A stretch of DNA of 64,000 nt from Buttiauxella agrestis (GTDB lineage: Bacteria > Pseudomonadota > Gammaproteobacteria > Enterobacterales > Enterobacteriaceae). Below are positions 7,752 to 17,925 of the stretch, piece after piece. The stretch is from contig NZ_UIGI01000001.1 in NCBI RefSeq assembly GCF_900446255.1, positions 1,576,763 through 1,640,762 on the forward strand, read 5' to 3'. Below the pieces are notes generated by a model that searched no databases, was not told the DNA's origin, and saw only the letters and a program-made list of their open reading frames with translations. Each line of letters begins with the position of its first letter. The stretch's first letter is position 1. Made by a program: the position numbers and the translations under genes.

Positions 7752-10175
7752 TTACTCTTGCGTCACGACTTTGCTGGCGGGCTGCTCGAGCACCATGGTC
7801 TGCGTCTGGCTCAGACTAACGCCCGCCGCACGCAGCATTTTGAGGATCTCATACAGCAAATCGCTGCGCGTGGAACTCACCATGCGCGGGCTGTTTACAT
7901 AACCCGTCACACTCAGCACGATGCCCGTTGGCCCCAATTCTTTGAAGCTGACAGACGGTTTCGGGTTTTCCAGAATGGATTCATGCAGGTTATAGGCCTC
8001 AAGCAACAAATTGCGCACTTGCTCCGGGTCAATATCCAGCGGGAAGGTGAGGGCGATGGTTGCCACACCCTGGGCATTTCCCATGGTGGCATTACGCACG
8101 TTCTGCGAAATAAGCTGCGAGTTCGGTACAATTACCGTGGATTTGTCGCCTAACTGAATCTCGGTGGCGCGCACGTTGATGCGGCGAATATCACCCTCTA
8201 CGCCGCTGATACTGACTAAATCGCCCACTTTCACCGGGCGCTCGGTTAACAGAATCAGGCCGGAGATAAAGTTCTTCACGATTTCCTGCAAACCAAAACC
8301 TATACCTACCGATAAGGCGCTCACAATCCAGGCCAGTTTGTTCCACTCAATGCCGAGCATTGAGAGCGTGAGCATGATAATCAGCACGTAACCGACGTTG
8401 GTAAACAGCGTCACCAGCGATGCGCGCAGACCGCGATCCATATTGGTTTTTGGCAGGAAATCGTTATCCAGCCAGCGGCGTGTGGATCGCAGCACGTACC
8501 AGCCGATCACCAGACACAGCACCGCATTTAACGCATGCGCCGGGATAATATTCATCCCTTCGAGGCCTTTTCCGCCCCACATATCGGCGATTTTTGTGAG
8601 CAACTCCATCGGCGTCGTGGTGCCAAAGGTGCCATTCAGTAGCGCCACGGCGGCCATCACTAGCAGCGACGTTTTCCCTAATGCGGAAAACAGCGTCGCC
8701 GCGAGTGACAGGTGGCGGTCGTTGAGACTCAGCGTACTTTTGAGGATTTTCCCGCTCTGGGTAGAAGGCGAGAAGACCGCTTCACACAGGTCAACCACGA
8801 AATGAATCAGCAGATACAGGCTGGAAACCACCAGGCCAATCCACAGCAATTCAAAGGTGACGAAGCGTGCCAGCGGGATGTAACCAATCAGCAGAGCCAG
8901 CAGGATAACGAACGCGGTGAGGCTGATGACGAGGTGAATTAAGCCTGCCACCGTTGAGCGGGCTTCGGTTTGCTCGCCGTCGGCGCGCATTTTGCGGCGT
9001 ATGCGATTGACGCGAATCGGTGCGACCAGGCAATTGAGCGCCACCAGTAACGCGGAAAGGCCATTACCAAATAGTGTGGCGGCAATGCTCGCGCCGACCA
9101 GAGCATTCAGCTGTTCAATAATGCCGAAGATAAAGATAAAAGTGGCCAGCAAAATCGGGAACGAAGAGAGCGTTTTCGCCAGCGGATCGGCAATACCCGG
9201 CAGACGCCAGGAAGGGTGGCTGTTTGATAACAGCGCAATCCCCAGCCCGGCGATCACCGCAGAAAAATAGGTTAGCTCAACTAGCTGCTCGGCGAATTCG
9301 TTGATCCACGCAGAAGTATCAGGCAAACGTGTGAAGATATAACACAGCAGTTGCATGCTGATACCCAGCGTCAGCATGGTGCTTAACGTGGTGAAACAGG
9401 CCAGGAAGCTGCGACGAAAACGCCCTTGCGGCAGCCAGCGGGGTAAAACCCAGTTCATTGGGCTATCCAGGCCTCTGCGGCCAAACAGCCCGATTCCCAG
9501 CGCTAACAGCAAATAGATGCCGGTGCCCAGGCGCCATTCCTCGCTCCAGGCTTGATCCCAGGCCTCGCTAACTTGTGTGCCAAAATCGCCAAACCGAGCG
9601 GCGTCTTTATCGCTGGGGTCTATGACTGGCGACCAGAATTTCTCGCCGAGAATACTGCCGGTGTTGAGTGCAATTTGGGTTTTCAGCGCGTCGCGGCGCA
9701 GGCCGGAGATTTGTGACGAAAGGTTTTGCGCACCCACGGAAATCGCTTTGGTTTGCTCAATTTGGGTGGTGAGCAAGGTCTTGCTGCTGTTGAGCTGCTT
9801 GCGTTGGCTGACCACCTGCGGCGTTTCGGCAAGCGTACCCGGTGCGGGTGGTGGCCCCAGAACATCAAGCTGCGCCTGGATTTGAGTTAACTGCGGAGCC
9901 AGCGCTACGGCGAGTTTATCGGCCTCGCTTGCCAGTTTTTGCGAATCGTCGTTAAGGCTGGTGAATTGTTTGTCCGTTTTTGCGGTTGAGACTCGCTGTT
10001 TTAGCGCATCAAGGCGCTTTTGCAATGCAGGCAGCGCGGTGCTGGCATTGACTTTAGCAGGCTCTTCAGTGGCAGTTTGTCCTGTGGAATCATCCGCATG
10101 AGATAAGAAAGGAGTCAATATCAGGCAGGACAGGAATGCCAACAGTAACGGCATTTTGAACATTTTTTGCATCAT
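7752..10175 (-). CDS. DUF3772 / MscS-family mechanosensitive channel
   Basis: 807-residue inner-membrane protein. An N-terminal signal-like segment (LLLAFLSCLILTPFLSHA) leads to a periplasmic coiled-coil region (about residues 35-190, heptad-rich, including LQKRLDALKQRV and the DUF3772 region). A run of roughly ten membrane segments follows, then the MscS pore and beta domain from about residue 590 (VGIGFGLQEIVKNFISGLILLTERPVKVGDLV, then the VNGVEG-like SGVEGDIRRI and VPNSQLIS). This layout is that of large MscK/MscM-like channels that release solutes on hypo-osmotic shock. The gate and pore helix look intact. It is transcribed divergently from fimA across a 375-bp gap. A specific gene name cannot be assigned. 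Confidence 0.88.
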   Translation of the reverse strand: MMQKMFKMPLLLAFLSCLILTPFLSHADDSTGQTATEEPAKVNASTALPALQKRLDALKQRVSTAKTDKQFTSLNDDSQKLASEADKLAVALAPQLTQIQAQLDVLGPPPAPGTLAETPQVVSQRKQLNSSKTLLTTQIEQTKAISVGAQNLSSQISGLRRDALKTQIALNTGSILGEKFWSPVIDPSDKDAARFGDFGTQVSEAWDQAWSEEWRLGTGIYLLLALGIGLFGRRGLDSPMNWVLPRWLPQGRFRRSFLACFTTLSTMLTLGISMQLLCYIFTRLPDTSAWINEFAEQLVELTYFSAVIAGLGIALLSNSHPSWRLPGIADPLAKTLSSFPILLATFIFIFGIIEQLNALVGASIAATLFGNGLSALLVALNCLVAPIRVNRIRRKMRADGEQTEARSTVAGLIHLVISLTAFVILLALLIGYIPLARFVTFELLWIGLVVSSLYLLIHFVVDLCEAVFSPSTQSGKILKSTLSLNDRHLSLAATLFSALGKTSLLVMAAVALLNGTFGTTTPMELLTKIADMWGGKGLEGMNIIPAHALNAVLCLVIGWYVLRSTRRWLDNDFLPKTNMDRGLRASLVTLFTNVGYVLIIMLTLSMLGIEWNKLAWIVSALSVGIGFGLQEIVKNFISGLILLTERPVKVGDLVSISGVEGDIRRINVRATEIQLGDKSTVIVPNSQLISQNVRNATMGNAQGVATIALTFPLDIDPEQVRNLLLEAYNLHESILENPKPSVSFKELGPTGIVLSVTGYVNSPRMVSSTRSDLLYEILKMLRAAGVSLSQTQTMVLEQPASKVVTQE

Positions 10176-10550
10176 CAGGATCGATCCAGTGAATCAATAA
10201 ATTAACGGCTTAAAAACAATTTACTAAGAATATCTTGTATTGGTGTAAATGGGTAGTTCCGGGAGGCTATTTTAGCCGTTTTCCTCCGCTATTTCTTAGG
10301 GCTTTATAAGACTTACCTTAGAGATAATAAAGGTTTGGTACATGTTATTAAATGTGTATTTAACTTAAATTACCCAGCGTCGAAGAGATGGTGTTTTAAA
10401 TTTCGATTTAAATATCACTGATGACGATAAATAAACATCCCCACAAGGATTGCGGGGAGGGAATAGGCTATCTATAGCCCGAATTATTTAACCGGAATAA
10501 TGAAGGATGCATTATTCGAACAGGGTATTTTAATAATTAAAGGAATCTCC
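10176..10550. promoter_or_regulatory. AT-rich divergent control region between mscS-type gene and fimA
   Basis: No gene is visible in these 375 bp. It must hold the fimA promoter. Two palindromes lie in the proposed leader: GGCTAT/ATAGCC (10466-10479) and CGGAATAATG/CATTATTCG (10493-10518, one mismatch). I see no long inverted repeats of the E. coli fimS switch kind, and there is no recombinase gene nearby. An AGGAAT ribosome site stands at 10540-10545 for fimA. Confidence 0.5.
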
Positions 10551-11102
10551 ATGAAATTCAGCAAAATTGCATCCTCATTGGTTGCCGGGATTGCATTAGT
10601 CAGCGGTGCGGCTCAGGCCGATGCGGTGAGTGTTAATGGCGGCACCGTCCACTTTAAAGGTGAACTGGTGAATGCAGCATGTGCGGTAAGCACTCAGTCT
10701 TCCGATCAAACGGTGAAATTGGGCCAATACCGTACTGCGGCATTTACTAAAGTGGGCGATACCTCCGCTCAGATCCCATTCACTATCGTTCTTAACGACT
10801 GTGACACCACTGTGTCAACCCTGGCATCCGTGGCTTTCTCCGGCCAGACCGACGGAACTGACCCTACGCTGCTCGCCATCAACTCCGGTGATAACAGCAC
10901 TACGGCAGGCGGCGTTGGTATTCAAATTCTGGACAACAAATCAAAAGTGCTGACCCCGGATGGCTCCACATTCTCCACCGCGCAGACCCTGATTGATGGC
11001 ACCAACACCCTGCCATTCACCGCGCGTTATAAAGCAACTGCCGCCACTGCAACAGCAGGCCAGGCCAATGCTGACGCGACTTTCGTGATGAAATACGAAT
11101 AA
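10551..11102 (+). CDS. fimA: Type 1 fimbrial major subunit FimA
   Basis: 183-residue major pilin of a chaperone-usher fimbria. It has a signal peptide of about 23 residues (cleavage after GAAQA), then the pilin domain with the conserved Cys pair (AACAVST and LNDCDTT) and the C-terminal donor-strand groove signature ending ATFVMKYE with the penultimate Tyr. The ATG at 10551 is chosen over one at 10500 because AGGAATC sits right before it and the signal peptide begins there. First gene of fimAICDHF. Export to the periplasm, capture by FimC and assembly by FimD are family knowledge. Confidence 0.93.
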   Translation: MKFSKIASSLVAGIALVSGAAQADAVSVNGGTVHFKGELVNAACAVSTQSSDQTVKLGQYRTAAFTKVGDTSAQIPFTIVLNDCDTTVSTLASVAFSGQTDGTDPTLLAINSGDNSTTAGGVGIQILDNKSKVLTPDGSTFSTAQTLIDGTNTLPFTARYKATAATATAGQANADATFVMKYE

Positions 11103-11172
11103 TAAGTCTGAACAAGGATGACGACAGCCTCAGGGATGGGGCTGATGCAATGCAACTCTTTGGAAGGCGACA

Positions 11173-11718
11173 ATGATAAGGATAATCCTGTTGTTCCTGC
11201 TATTCGTAACCAGCGTGTCGGTGCAGGCAAACCGCGTTGTGGTGGTCGACGGCGGGAAGGTAAAAATGCAGGGTTCACTGGTGAACGGAGGCTGCTCTGT
11301 GGCATCGGAAAGCCAGGATTTGACCGTGCAAATGGGACAATACAAAAGCTCCTTCTTTAAAGAGGTGGGTAACTACGCGCCTGTCAGTATTCCCTTTGCG
11401 ATACATCTGACCGATTGCGATACCGAAATCTCTGATTTAGTGGGGATCTCCTTTCAGGGCGTCACGCCTGAGCAAGACCCGCAGGTATTTCTGGCCTCGA
11501 CCCGTATTGGTGAGATTGATTCCAGCTCGGGAATTGGTCTGGCGTTATTTGATAGTGAGCAAAAGCTCATTATTCCTAATGCCGCACCAGGATATTTTGT
11601 GTCAATTAAAGAGCAAGAAACGACGCTGCATTTTACCGCTCGCTATCGTTCGGTGACACAACAAATGACGCCCGGAAATATCCATTCCGATGTCTGGTTT
11701 ACGCTCATTTATCCCTGA
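11173..11718 (+). CDS. fimI: Fimbrial protein FimI
   Basis: 181-residue pilin-like protein with a signal peptide (MIRIILLFLLFVTSVSVQA). It is similar to FimA along its length: the GKVKMQGSLVNGGCSV start, the GQYKSSFFKEVG block and the second Cys in LTDCDTE. A strong GGAAGG ribosome site lies at 11162-11167. The position between fimA and fimC is that of fimI in Salmonella and E. coli, where the protein is a minor subunit thought to stop or anchor rod growth. The gap to fimA is 70 bp with no strong terminator. Confidence 0.88.
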   Translation: MIRIILLFLLFVTSVSVQANRVVVVDGGKVKMQGSLVNGGCSVASESQDLTVQMGQYKSSFFKEVGNYAPVSIPFAIHLTDCDTEISDLVGISFQGVTPEQDPQVFLASTRIGEIDSSSGIGLALFDSEQKLIIPNAAPGYFVSIKEQETTLHFTARYRSVTQQMTPGNIHSDVWFTLIYP

Positions 11719-11759
11719 ATCATAGAATTTAATAATAGTCATAATGATGGTGCCGTGTG

Positions 11760-12455
11760 ATGAATAATTTATTTAAACAAGGCTCGGCCGCAATGCTGTG
11801 CCTGTTAATTTTTTGCTTTAACGTACAAGCCGCGGGTGGTATTGCGCTGGGCGCGACACGCGTTATTTATCCTGCTGATGCTAAACAAACTTCGCTCTCG
11901 ATTAATAATAGCGACAACAAAGAGCGCTACCTTGTGAATTCGTGGGTCGAAAATAACCTGGGCGTCAAAGATAAGACGTTTATCGTGACGCCTCCGCTTT
12001 TTGTCAGTGAACCCTCAAGCGAAAACACGCTGCGTATCATTTACGCAGGCCCGCCATTGCCCGCTGACCGCGAGTCCGTTTTCTGGATGAATGTGAAAGC
12101 CATTCCGTCAGTCGACAAAAGTAATCTCGAAGGCAGCAACGTGCTGCAACTGGCGATCCTGTCACGCATCAAACTGTTTGTGCGCCCTAAAAACCTGCAA
12201 ATGCAGCCAGAAGAGGCGGTAAAACAGCTGCGCTTTAGCCGCAGCGGCGAACACCTGCGTGTTCACAATCCCTCTCCTTATTACATCAGCACGGTCAATC
12301 TGAAAGTCGGCAACGAGAAACTGGCCAATACCATGGTCGCGCCAAAAAGCGTGTCGCAGGTGATTATTCCCGCAGGCATAAAAGGCGCTATCTCGTTCCA
12401 GACGGTGAATGACTACGGTGCGGTCACGCCTGTGCAAGCAGGCGTAATGCTGTAA
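11760..12455 (+). CDS. fimC: Periplasmic fimbrial chaperone FimC
   Basis: 231-residue PapD-family chaperone with a signal peptide ending NVQA. Domain 1 carries the conserved Arg in [10 protein letters not shown] and the Lys in the RIKLFVRP strand, which together bind the pilin carboxy terminus; the VNSWVENN and [10 protein letters not shown] motifs are typical of the FimC branch. The ATG at 11760 follows a GTG at 11757; ATG is the more likely start. It lies directly upstream of the usher gene (34-bp gap). Confidence 0.94.
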   Translation: MNNLFKQGSAAMLCLLIFCFNVQAAGGIALGATRVIYPADAKQTSLSINNSDNKERYLVNSWVENNLGVKDKTFIVTPPLFVSEPSSENTLRIIYAGPPLPADRESVFWMNVKAIPSVDKSNLEGSNVLQLAILSRIKLFVRPKNLQMQPEEAVKQLRFSRSGEHLRVHNPSPYYISTVNLKVGNEKLANTMVAPKSVSQVIIPAGIKGAISFQTVNDYGAVTPVQAGVML

Positions 12456-12489
12456 TGCAGGTAATCTGCACAATAAGGATACCTGGCAG

Positions 12490-15057
12490 ATGAACAATCA
12501 GTCACTCGCCCCGCTGACGGCGATGATAATGGCAGCACTCTGGCCCGGAACGAGCTCAGGTGAAAGCTACTTTAACCCTGGGTTTTTGTCGGCAGAAGAT
12601 GCCGCCGTTGCGGATTTGTCGCGTTTTGAAAAAGGCAGCGATCAGGCTCCGGGTGAATATCGCGTCGATATCTGGCGTAACGATGAATTTATCGCCACTC
12701 AGGATATTCGTTTCATTGCCAGTGACGCCAAAAGCGGAAAAGTAAAATCAGGCGGACTGGTGCCGTGTCTGGACACTGACTGGCTCAAACGCCTCGGTTT
12801 AAACATGCTCGCCTATCCAGCGCTTGCCAGGTTGAAAGCCGGTGAATGTGTGCCGATGGAAGAGCTGATCCCGGGTTCCGAAACGCACTTTGATTTTGCC
12901 AAATTACGCCTGGATATCAGCTTGCCGCAGGCATCGCTGCTCAATAGCGCCAGGGGTTATATTCCCGCCCAGGAGTGGGATGAAGGTATCCCCGCCGCTC
13001 TGCTGAACTACAGCTTTACCGGCAACCACGGCAGTTCCGACGATAACTACTATTTAAGCCTGCAAAGTGGCCTGAACTATGGCCCGTGGCGGCTACGTAA
13101 CAGCGGAGCCTGGAGCTACACCCGCGGCGATGACTACCGTTCCAGCCACTGGAATAACATCAGCACCTACGCGCAACGGACGATTATTCCGCTCAAAAGT
13201 GAACTGGTGATGGGCGACAGCAACACGGGCAGCGATGTGTTCGACAGCCTCGGCTTTCGCGGCGCACGGCTCTATTCGGCGGACAGTATGTACCCCGACA
13301 GTCTGCAAGGCTACGCGCCAACGGTGCGCGGCATCGCGCGAACTAACGCCAAAATTACCATCCGCCAGAACGGGTTTGTCATTTACCAAAGCTACGTCTC
13401 GCCGGGCGCGTTCGCTATCAGTGACCTGAACCCAACCTCTTCGAGTGGCGATCTCGACGTTACCCTGGAAGAAAAAGACGGAACCCAGCAAAAATACACT
13501 GTGCCTTACTCCACCGTTCCGCTGTTGCAGCGTGAAGGACGATTGAAATTCGATGTGGTTGCCGGGGATTTCCGCAGCGGCAGTGACCAACAAAACACAC
13601 CATTCTTTACCCAGGCCACGCTCGTTGCCGGGCTATCTGATGGCTATACCGTTTACGGCGGCACGCAGCTTGCCGAGGATTACACCGCAATGGCGCTGGG
13701 GGCAGGCAAAAACCTCGGCGAATGGGGCGCCATTTCAATGGATGTTACCCATGCGCGCAGCCGGCTTGCGGACGACAGCGAGCATCAGGGGCAGTCATTA
13801 CGCTTCCTGTACGCCAAATCACTCAGCGATTACGGCACCAACTTCCAGTTATTGGGCTACCGCTACTCGACGCGTGGGTTTTATACGCTCGACGAAGTGG
13901 CCTACAAAAATATTGAAGGCTATGAATACGCGACGGATGACGCCAGTGGGAATAAAACGGAGCCGGTTGTGCAGAGCTACCACAACTTGCGCTTCAGCAA
14001 GCGCGGGCGTTTTCAAATTAACGTTTCTCAGTCACTGGGCGATTACGGGTCGCTATATGTTTCAGGCAGCCAGCAAACTTACTGGGAAACCCATCAAAAC
14101 AACACCTGGTATCAGACCGGGTACGCCAGTGGCTGGCGCGGGATAAGCTATTCACTTTCGATGTCATGGAGCAAATCGGTGGGGATTTCCGGGAACGATC
14201 GCATCATGGCATTCAACCTTTCTGTGCCGTTCAGCACCTTGCTGGGGCATGGATATTCGCGAACCAGCACCCTCGACCGCGCTTATGCCACTTTTGCTGC
14301 CAGCAATAATTCTGATGGCGACGCCACGGTACAAACCGGCATCGGCGGCACGCTGCTGGAAGGGCGAAACCTGAACTACAGCGTGACTCAGGGTTATAGC
14401 GATACCAACGGATACAGCGGAAGCGCGAATGCTAACTGGCAGGCGACGTACGGCACGCTGGGACTGGGTTACAACTACGACCGGGATCAGCACGACTTTA
14501 ACTGGCAGGCATCTGGCGGCGTAGTCGGGCACGCCGATGGTGTCACCTTTAGCCAACCGCTAGGCGATACCAATGTGCTTATCAAAGCGCCGGGAGCCAG
14601 CGGGGTTGGCGTTGAAAATCAGACCGGGGTGAAAACCGACTGGCGAGGTTATGCGGTGATGCCGTATGCCACGGTTTATCGCTACAACCGCATTGCGCTG
14701 GATACCAACACTATGGATAACCACACCGATATTGAAAATAACGTCAGTAATGTGGTGCCGACTGAAGGCGCAGTGGTTCGTGCTGAATTTAATGCGCGCA
14801 TTGGCGTGCGGGCGATTATCACCGTGACGCGAGGCGGAAAAGCCGTGCCGTTCGGTTCCGTGGTGCGTGAAGAAACCAGCGGTGTCACCAGCATGGTCGG
14901 GGATGAAGGACAAATTTATCTCAGTGGGTTGCCGCTTCAGGGAAAACTCCTTGTTCAGTGGGGCGATGGCAAAGGTTCACAGTGTTTCGCACCGTATACA
15001 TTGCCGCCGGAAAGCCTGTCTCAGGCGGTTGTCGTGGCGAATGCTACCTGCTCATAG
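12490..15057 (+). CDS. fimD: Outer membrane fimbrial usher FimD
   Basis: 855-residue usher. The N-terminal periplasmic domain begins [10 protein letters not shown]...[19 protein letters not shown], the standard usher start. A long beta-barrel region with many Tyr/Ser strands follows, including the [19 protein letters not shown] middle region and the plug. The C-terminal domain ends [11 protein letters not shown]...ANATC with the conserved Cys pair. It forms the pore that assembles and exports FimA, F and H. The signal peptide is short (about 24 residues). No frameshift or truncation. Confidence 0.95.
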   Translation: MNNQSLAPLTAMIMAALWPGTSSGESYFNPGFLSAEDAAVADLSRFEKGSDQAPGEYRVDIWRNDEFIATQDIRFIASDAKSGKVKSGGLVPCLDTDWLKRLGLNMLAYPALARLKAGECVPMEELIPGSETHFDFAKLRLDISLPQASLLNSARGYIPAQEWDEGIPAALLNYSFTGNHGSSDDNYYLSLQSGLNYGPWRLRNSGAWSYTRGDDYRSSHWNNISTYAQRTIIPLKSELVMGDSNTGSDVFDSLGFRGARLYSADSMYPDSLQGYAPTVRGIARTNAKITIRQNGFVIYQSYVSPGAFAISDLNPTSSSGDLDVTLEEKDGTQQKYTVPYSTVPLLQREGRLKFDVVAGDFRSGSDQQNTPFFTQATLVAGLSDGYTVYGGTQLAEDYTAMALGAGKNLGEWGAISMDVTHARSRLADDSEHQGQSLRFLYAKSLSDYGTNFQLLGYRYSTRGFYTLDEVAYKNIEGYEYATDDASGNKTEPVVQSYHNLRFSKRGRFQINVSQSLGDYGSLYVSGSQQTYWETHQNNTWYQTGYASGWRGISYSLSMSWSKSVGISGNDRIMAFNLSVPFSTLLGHGYSRTSTLDRAYATFAASNNSDGDATVQTGIGGTLLEGRNLNYSVTQGYSDTNGYSGSANANWQATYGTLGLGYNYDRDQHDFNWQASGGVVGHADGVTFSQPLGDTNVLIKAPGASGVGVENQTGVKTDWRGYAVMPYATVYRYNRIALDTNTMDNHTDIENNVSNVVPTEGAVVRAEFNARIGVRAIITVTRGGKAVPFGSVVREETSGVTSMVGDEGQIYLSGLPLQGKLLVQWGDGKGSQCFAPYTLPPESLSQAVVVANATCS

Positions 15058-15085
15058 AATGGTTGAGCGATTCAGGGATCTGTTT

Positions 15086-16090
15086 ATGAAATTGATGACA
15101 TCACTAGCGGGAACCGTACTGTTGACTTGCGCACTCCCTGCGTTTGCGACGGTCTGCCACAATTCCAACGGTGTGCCGACGGATATTTTTTACGATCTGT
15201 CAGATGTGTTCACCAGCGAAAACAATAACGTCGGGCAAATTATCACGCTGGCGGCAAAATCAGGCTGGGTGGGGGTCAATGCGACTTGCCCGGCGGGAAC
15301 TCAGGGCGACACCACCATGCGCAGTTATGTGAGTAACTTGCCGGTGCAAGAAACCATCGGCGGGTATCAATACTTGAAACTCAATGACTACCTGGAAGGG
15401 GCCATGAGTATCACGGACAGTTATTCCGGGCAGTTTTTCCCGCCGAAAAATTATATTCAGATGGGACACCATCCCAATGTGCCTAAGCAACAGCCTTTTG
15501 GGGTTCAGGACTCGCAGCTCATTTTTAAGCTCAAAGTGACACGGAAATTTATCAACATGGTGCCCATCCCACGGCAGACCATGTTTACGGTGTATGTCAC
15601 CACGCGAAACACCGATCCGTTGACCACCCCGGTTTACACCATCAGTTACAGCGGGAAAATCGAAGTGCCGCAAAACTGTGAAATCAACGCCGGGCAAATC
15701 GTCGAATTTGATTTTGGGGATATCGGCGCGTCGTTGTTTAGCCAGGCGGGGGCGGGGAATCGCCCGCAGGGGGTGACACCGCAAAGCAAAACGGTGGCGA
15801 TAAAATGCACCAATGTGGCGGCGCAGGCCTATCTCTCCTTGCGCCTGGAAGCGGAAAAAGCCTCCGGCAAAATGATGGTATCGAATAATAACGATCTCGG
15901 ATTTATCGTCGCCGATAGCAGCGGGCAGCCGCTGACGCCAAACGATCTCAGTAGTAAAATCCATTTTCGCCTTGATGATGCCGCCGCGGCGCAAGTGGGC
16001 ATTCGCGCGTGGCCGGTGAGCGTCACAGGGAACAAACCTGCGGAAGGGCCGTTTAGCGCGCGGGGCTATTTGCGGGTGGATTATGACTAA
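15086..16090 (+). CDS. fimH: FimH tip adhesin, Salmonella type
   Basis: 334-residue two-domain adhesin. A 22-residue signal peptide (ending ALPAFA) precedes the lectin domain starting TVCHNSNGVPTDIFYDLSDVF, and a linker near GKIEVPQNC leads to the pilin domain ending GYLRVDYD. From memory this is very close to Salmonella FimH (about 335 residues), including GWVGVNATCPAG and the IGASLFSQAGAGNRPQGVTPQ run, so mannose binding is likely. ATG 15086 has AGGGA 7 bp upstream; the frame stays open upstream to 14867, but that part lies inside fimD and has no signal peptide. It overlaps fimF by 8 bp. Confidence 0.93.
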   Translation: MKLMTSLAGTVLLTCALPAFATVCHNSNGVPTDIFYDLSDVFTSENNNVGQIITLAAKSGWVGVNATCPAGTQGDTTMRSYVSNLPVQETIGGYQYLKLNDYLEGAMSITDSYSGQFFPPKNYIQMGHHPNVPKQQPFGVQDSQLIFKLKVTRKFINMVPIPRQTMFTVYVTTRNTDPLTTPVYTISYSGKIEVPQNCEINAGQIVEFDFGDIGASLFSQAGAGNRPQGVTPQSKTVAIKCTNVAAQAYLSLRLEAEKASGKMMVSNNNDLGFIVADSSGQPLTPNDLSSKIHFRLDDAAAAQVGIRAWPVSVTGNKPAEGPFSARGYLRVDYD

Positions 16091-16616
16091 AATCGCCAGC
16101 GGCACCTTTTTACGCGTTTTATTGTTGGTCGGCGGTGTGGTGAGTCATGCGCAAGCCGACACGCCACTTGGCGAAGTGAATATCGAACTGCGCGGAAACG
16201 TGGTGGATTTCAGCTGTTACGTCGAGATGGGGGATGAGGATAAAACCGTTCAGTTGGGACGCTGGCCGACAAAACAGCTGCGTACCGCAGGCAGCACGAC
16301 GCAAAGCATGCCTTTCACATTGAAACTGAATGGCTGCCCGCCAGGCGCTGCATCGATAACGTTTTCGGGCAAGCAAGCCACCGGTAATCCCGGATTACTG
16401 GGGCTGAACGAGAGCAGTGGAGCGACAAATGTGGCTGTCGAATTGCGCGATAAAGACAAAACCCAGTTGCCGCTGGACCAGGCAAGCCAGGACGTTGCCG
16501 TGGATATCAACGGTAATGCCGTGTTAACTTTTTTTGCCAATTACATCGCACTGGCTGATAACCCCCAACCGGGGCAGGCCAATGCGGATGCGACTTTCAT
16601 GATTAATTATTATTAA
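16083..16616 (+). CDS. fimF: Minor fimbrial subunit FimF
   Basis: 177-residue minor pilin with a signal peptide ending HAQA, mature start DTPLGEVNIELRGNVVDFSCYV, second Cys in LNGCPPG, and the pilin C-terminal strand ending ATFMINYY. It overlaps fimH by 8 bp and is the last structural gene. In Salmonella the same order (H then F) is found, and FimF is the tip adaptor between FimH and the FimA rod. A bidirectional terminator follows before the convergent fimZ. Confidence 0.9.
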   Translation: MTKIASGTFLRVLLLVGGVVSHAQADTPLGEVNIELRGNVVDFSCYVEMGDEDKTVQLGRWPTKQLRTAGSTTQSMPFTLKLNGCPPGAASITFSGKQATGNPGLLGLNESSGATNVAVELRDKDKTQLPLDQASQDVAVDINGNAVLTFFANYIALADNPQPGQANADATFMINYY

Positions 16617-16642
16617 TCGATCGGGATGTATCGTAGTGACAT

Positions 16643-16673
16643 AAAAAAACCGGGAGCTTGCCCCGGTTTTTTT
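16643..16673. terminator. Bidirectional intrinsic terminator between fimF and fimZ
   Basis: A-run 16643-16649, stem CCGGG (16650-16654) with CCCGG (16662-16666) and T-run 16667-16673, extended by A:T pairs. It serves both convergent operons. Confidence 0.85.
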
Positions 16674-16701
16674 ATGCTTTACTGTGATGTGTGTCGCGTG
16701 G

Positions 16702-17334
16702 CTATAATAATTCTTTCACACGGGCATAGTCGATAAGTTCGACAATTGAAGAGACATGCAGTTTTGAAAATATATTTGATTTGTGCGCGCTAATGGTTTT
16801 GTTGCTCAACAGAAGTTGCTCGGCGATTTCTTTATTTGACAAACCATTAGCCAGGTAACGTAATACAGTTATCTCCCGATTAGACAATGGCATATCATCG
16901 GTTCCGGCTTTGCGTGAGGCCGGGTTGCTGATTAATTCCAGCGTTTCAGAGGGGAAGAAAGAATACCCCGAAAGCAACATCTCGACTGCATGATAGATAT
17001 CTTCCTGATCCTTTCTTTTACTGACAAAGCCATTTGCCCCGGCCTGAATTGCCCGCCCGGCATAAAATCGCTCAGATTTCGATGAGAGGAAAAGTATGCG
17101 CGTGTCAGCCTGTATGCTTTTGATTCTCTTTAATAAAGTAAAGCCATCGATGGACGGGAGTTCGATATCCAGAATCACTAAATCGACAGTGTGGGTGCGC
17201 ATATAGTTAATCACCTCACGGCTATCGTCTGTTTTCATAACAACATCGATATTTTTATTTTTTTGTAACAGAACTTCTATCGACATTCTGACTATAGGAT
17301 GTTCGTCCATAATAATTACGGATGCAGGTTTCAT
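16702..17334 (-). CDS. fimZ: Fimbrial response regulator FimZ (LuxR/NarL family)
   Basis: 210-residue NarL-type regulator starting MKPASVIIMDEHPIVRMSIEVLL. The receiver domain has acidic residues in MDEHP, the phospho-acceptor Asp in LVILDIELPSIDG and the Lys in FVSKRKD. The C-terminal LuxR helix-turn-helix is LSNREITVLRYLANGLSNKEIAEQLLLSNKTISAHKSNI. It is close to FimZ of E. coli and Salmonella, which activates the fimA promoter. ATG 17334 is preferred over ATG 17382 because of GAGG 8 bp upstream and the match to FimZ. It faces fimF, as in Salmonella. Confidence 0.95.
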   Translation of the reverse strand: MKPASVIIMDEHPIVRMSIEVLLQKNKNIDVVMKTDDSREVINYMRTHTVDLVILDIELPSIDGFTLLKRIKSIQADTRILFLSSKSERFYAGRAIQAGANGFVSKRKDQEDIYHAVEMLLSGYSFFPSETLELISNPASRKAGTDDMPLSNREITVLRYLANGLSNKEIAEQLLLSNKTISAHKSNIFSKLHVSSIVELIDYARVKELL

Positions 17335-17925
17335 ATTCTTGCCTCGGTTTTTGAGAAACACATCGCATTGACGCAGAGTCACTGGCGGTGAAAGTGGTGA
17401 AACGTTTCACTGATGAGTATTTTATATTGTATGCAAGATGCTTCCTTGAACTTAAAACAGTCCTTCAAATTTACTATTCCATAGTGGTTTTGAACGTAAT
17501 AAAAGGGTTTATTTCATTAGTAAAAAGAATGTATTCATATTAGCTAAATGAATGGTTGGATTATACAGCCATATTATTTCAGAGAAAGGCTAGTGTTATC
17601 TTGATGCAATAATGCTGCGATCAAATTCTAATTAAATTGGTTAATTATTTGTTATTTGGATAATGCACCTGTGTTAAGTTAAATGAATGGCAAAAAAGCT
17701 TGTTTTGAATATAAAGAATAGTGTGAAATCTTAAATGTTTAATATTTGTTATCTGTAACATGGAATCATTACATGATTTATCGCGTTGACGTGGCATAGC
17801 AAGCGGAAAACCGATTTTCCAGGAATAGTTATAATTGTGAAGTGTTTGATCTGATTTAACATAAATACAACATTGAAAATAGGCAATTTCCTAGCCTTCA
17901 TCCATAAGGTTGTTATTTAGCGTAG
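17335..17925. promoter_or_regulatory. Long AT-rich spacer between fimY and fimZ
   Basis: 591 bp with no convincing open reading frame, very AT-rich. It should contain the fimZ promoter (minus strand). Such AT content suggests H-NS binding (inference). I see no tRNA or sRNA signature in it. Confidence 0.45.

Noticed and set aside
10176-10550. Phase-variable (invertible) fimA promoter
   Set aside because: No long inverted repeats flank the region and no recombinase gene is present; the locus has the FimZYW regulators of the non-inverting Salmonella type.
14867-15085. 5' extension of fimH to an upstream ATG
   Set aside because: It overlaps the conserved end of fimD and would put the signal peptide 74 residues inside the protein.
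15260-16105. Antisense frame of 281 codons under fimH
   Set aside because: Composition is that of an antisense shadow, and FimH is unmistakable on the other strand.
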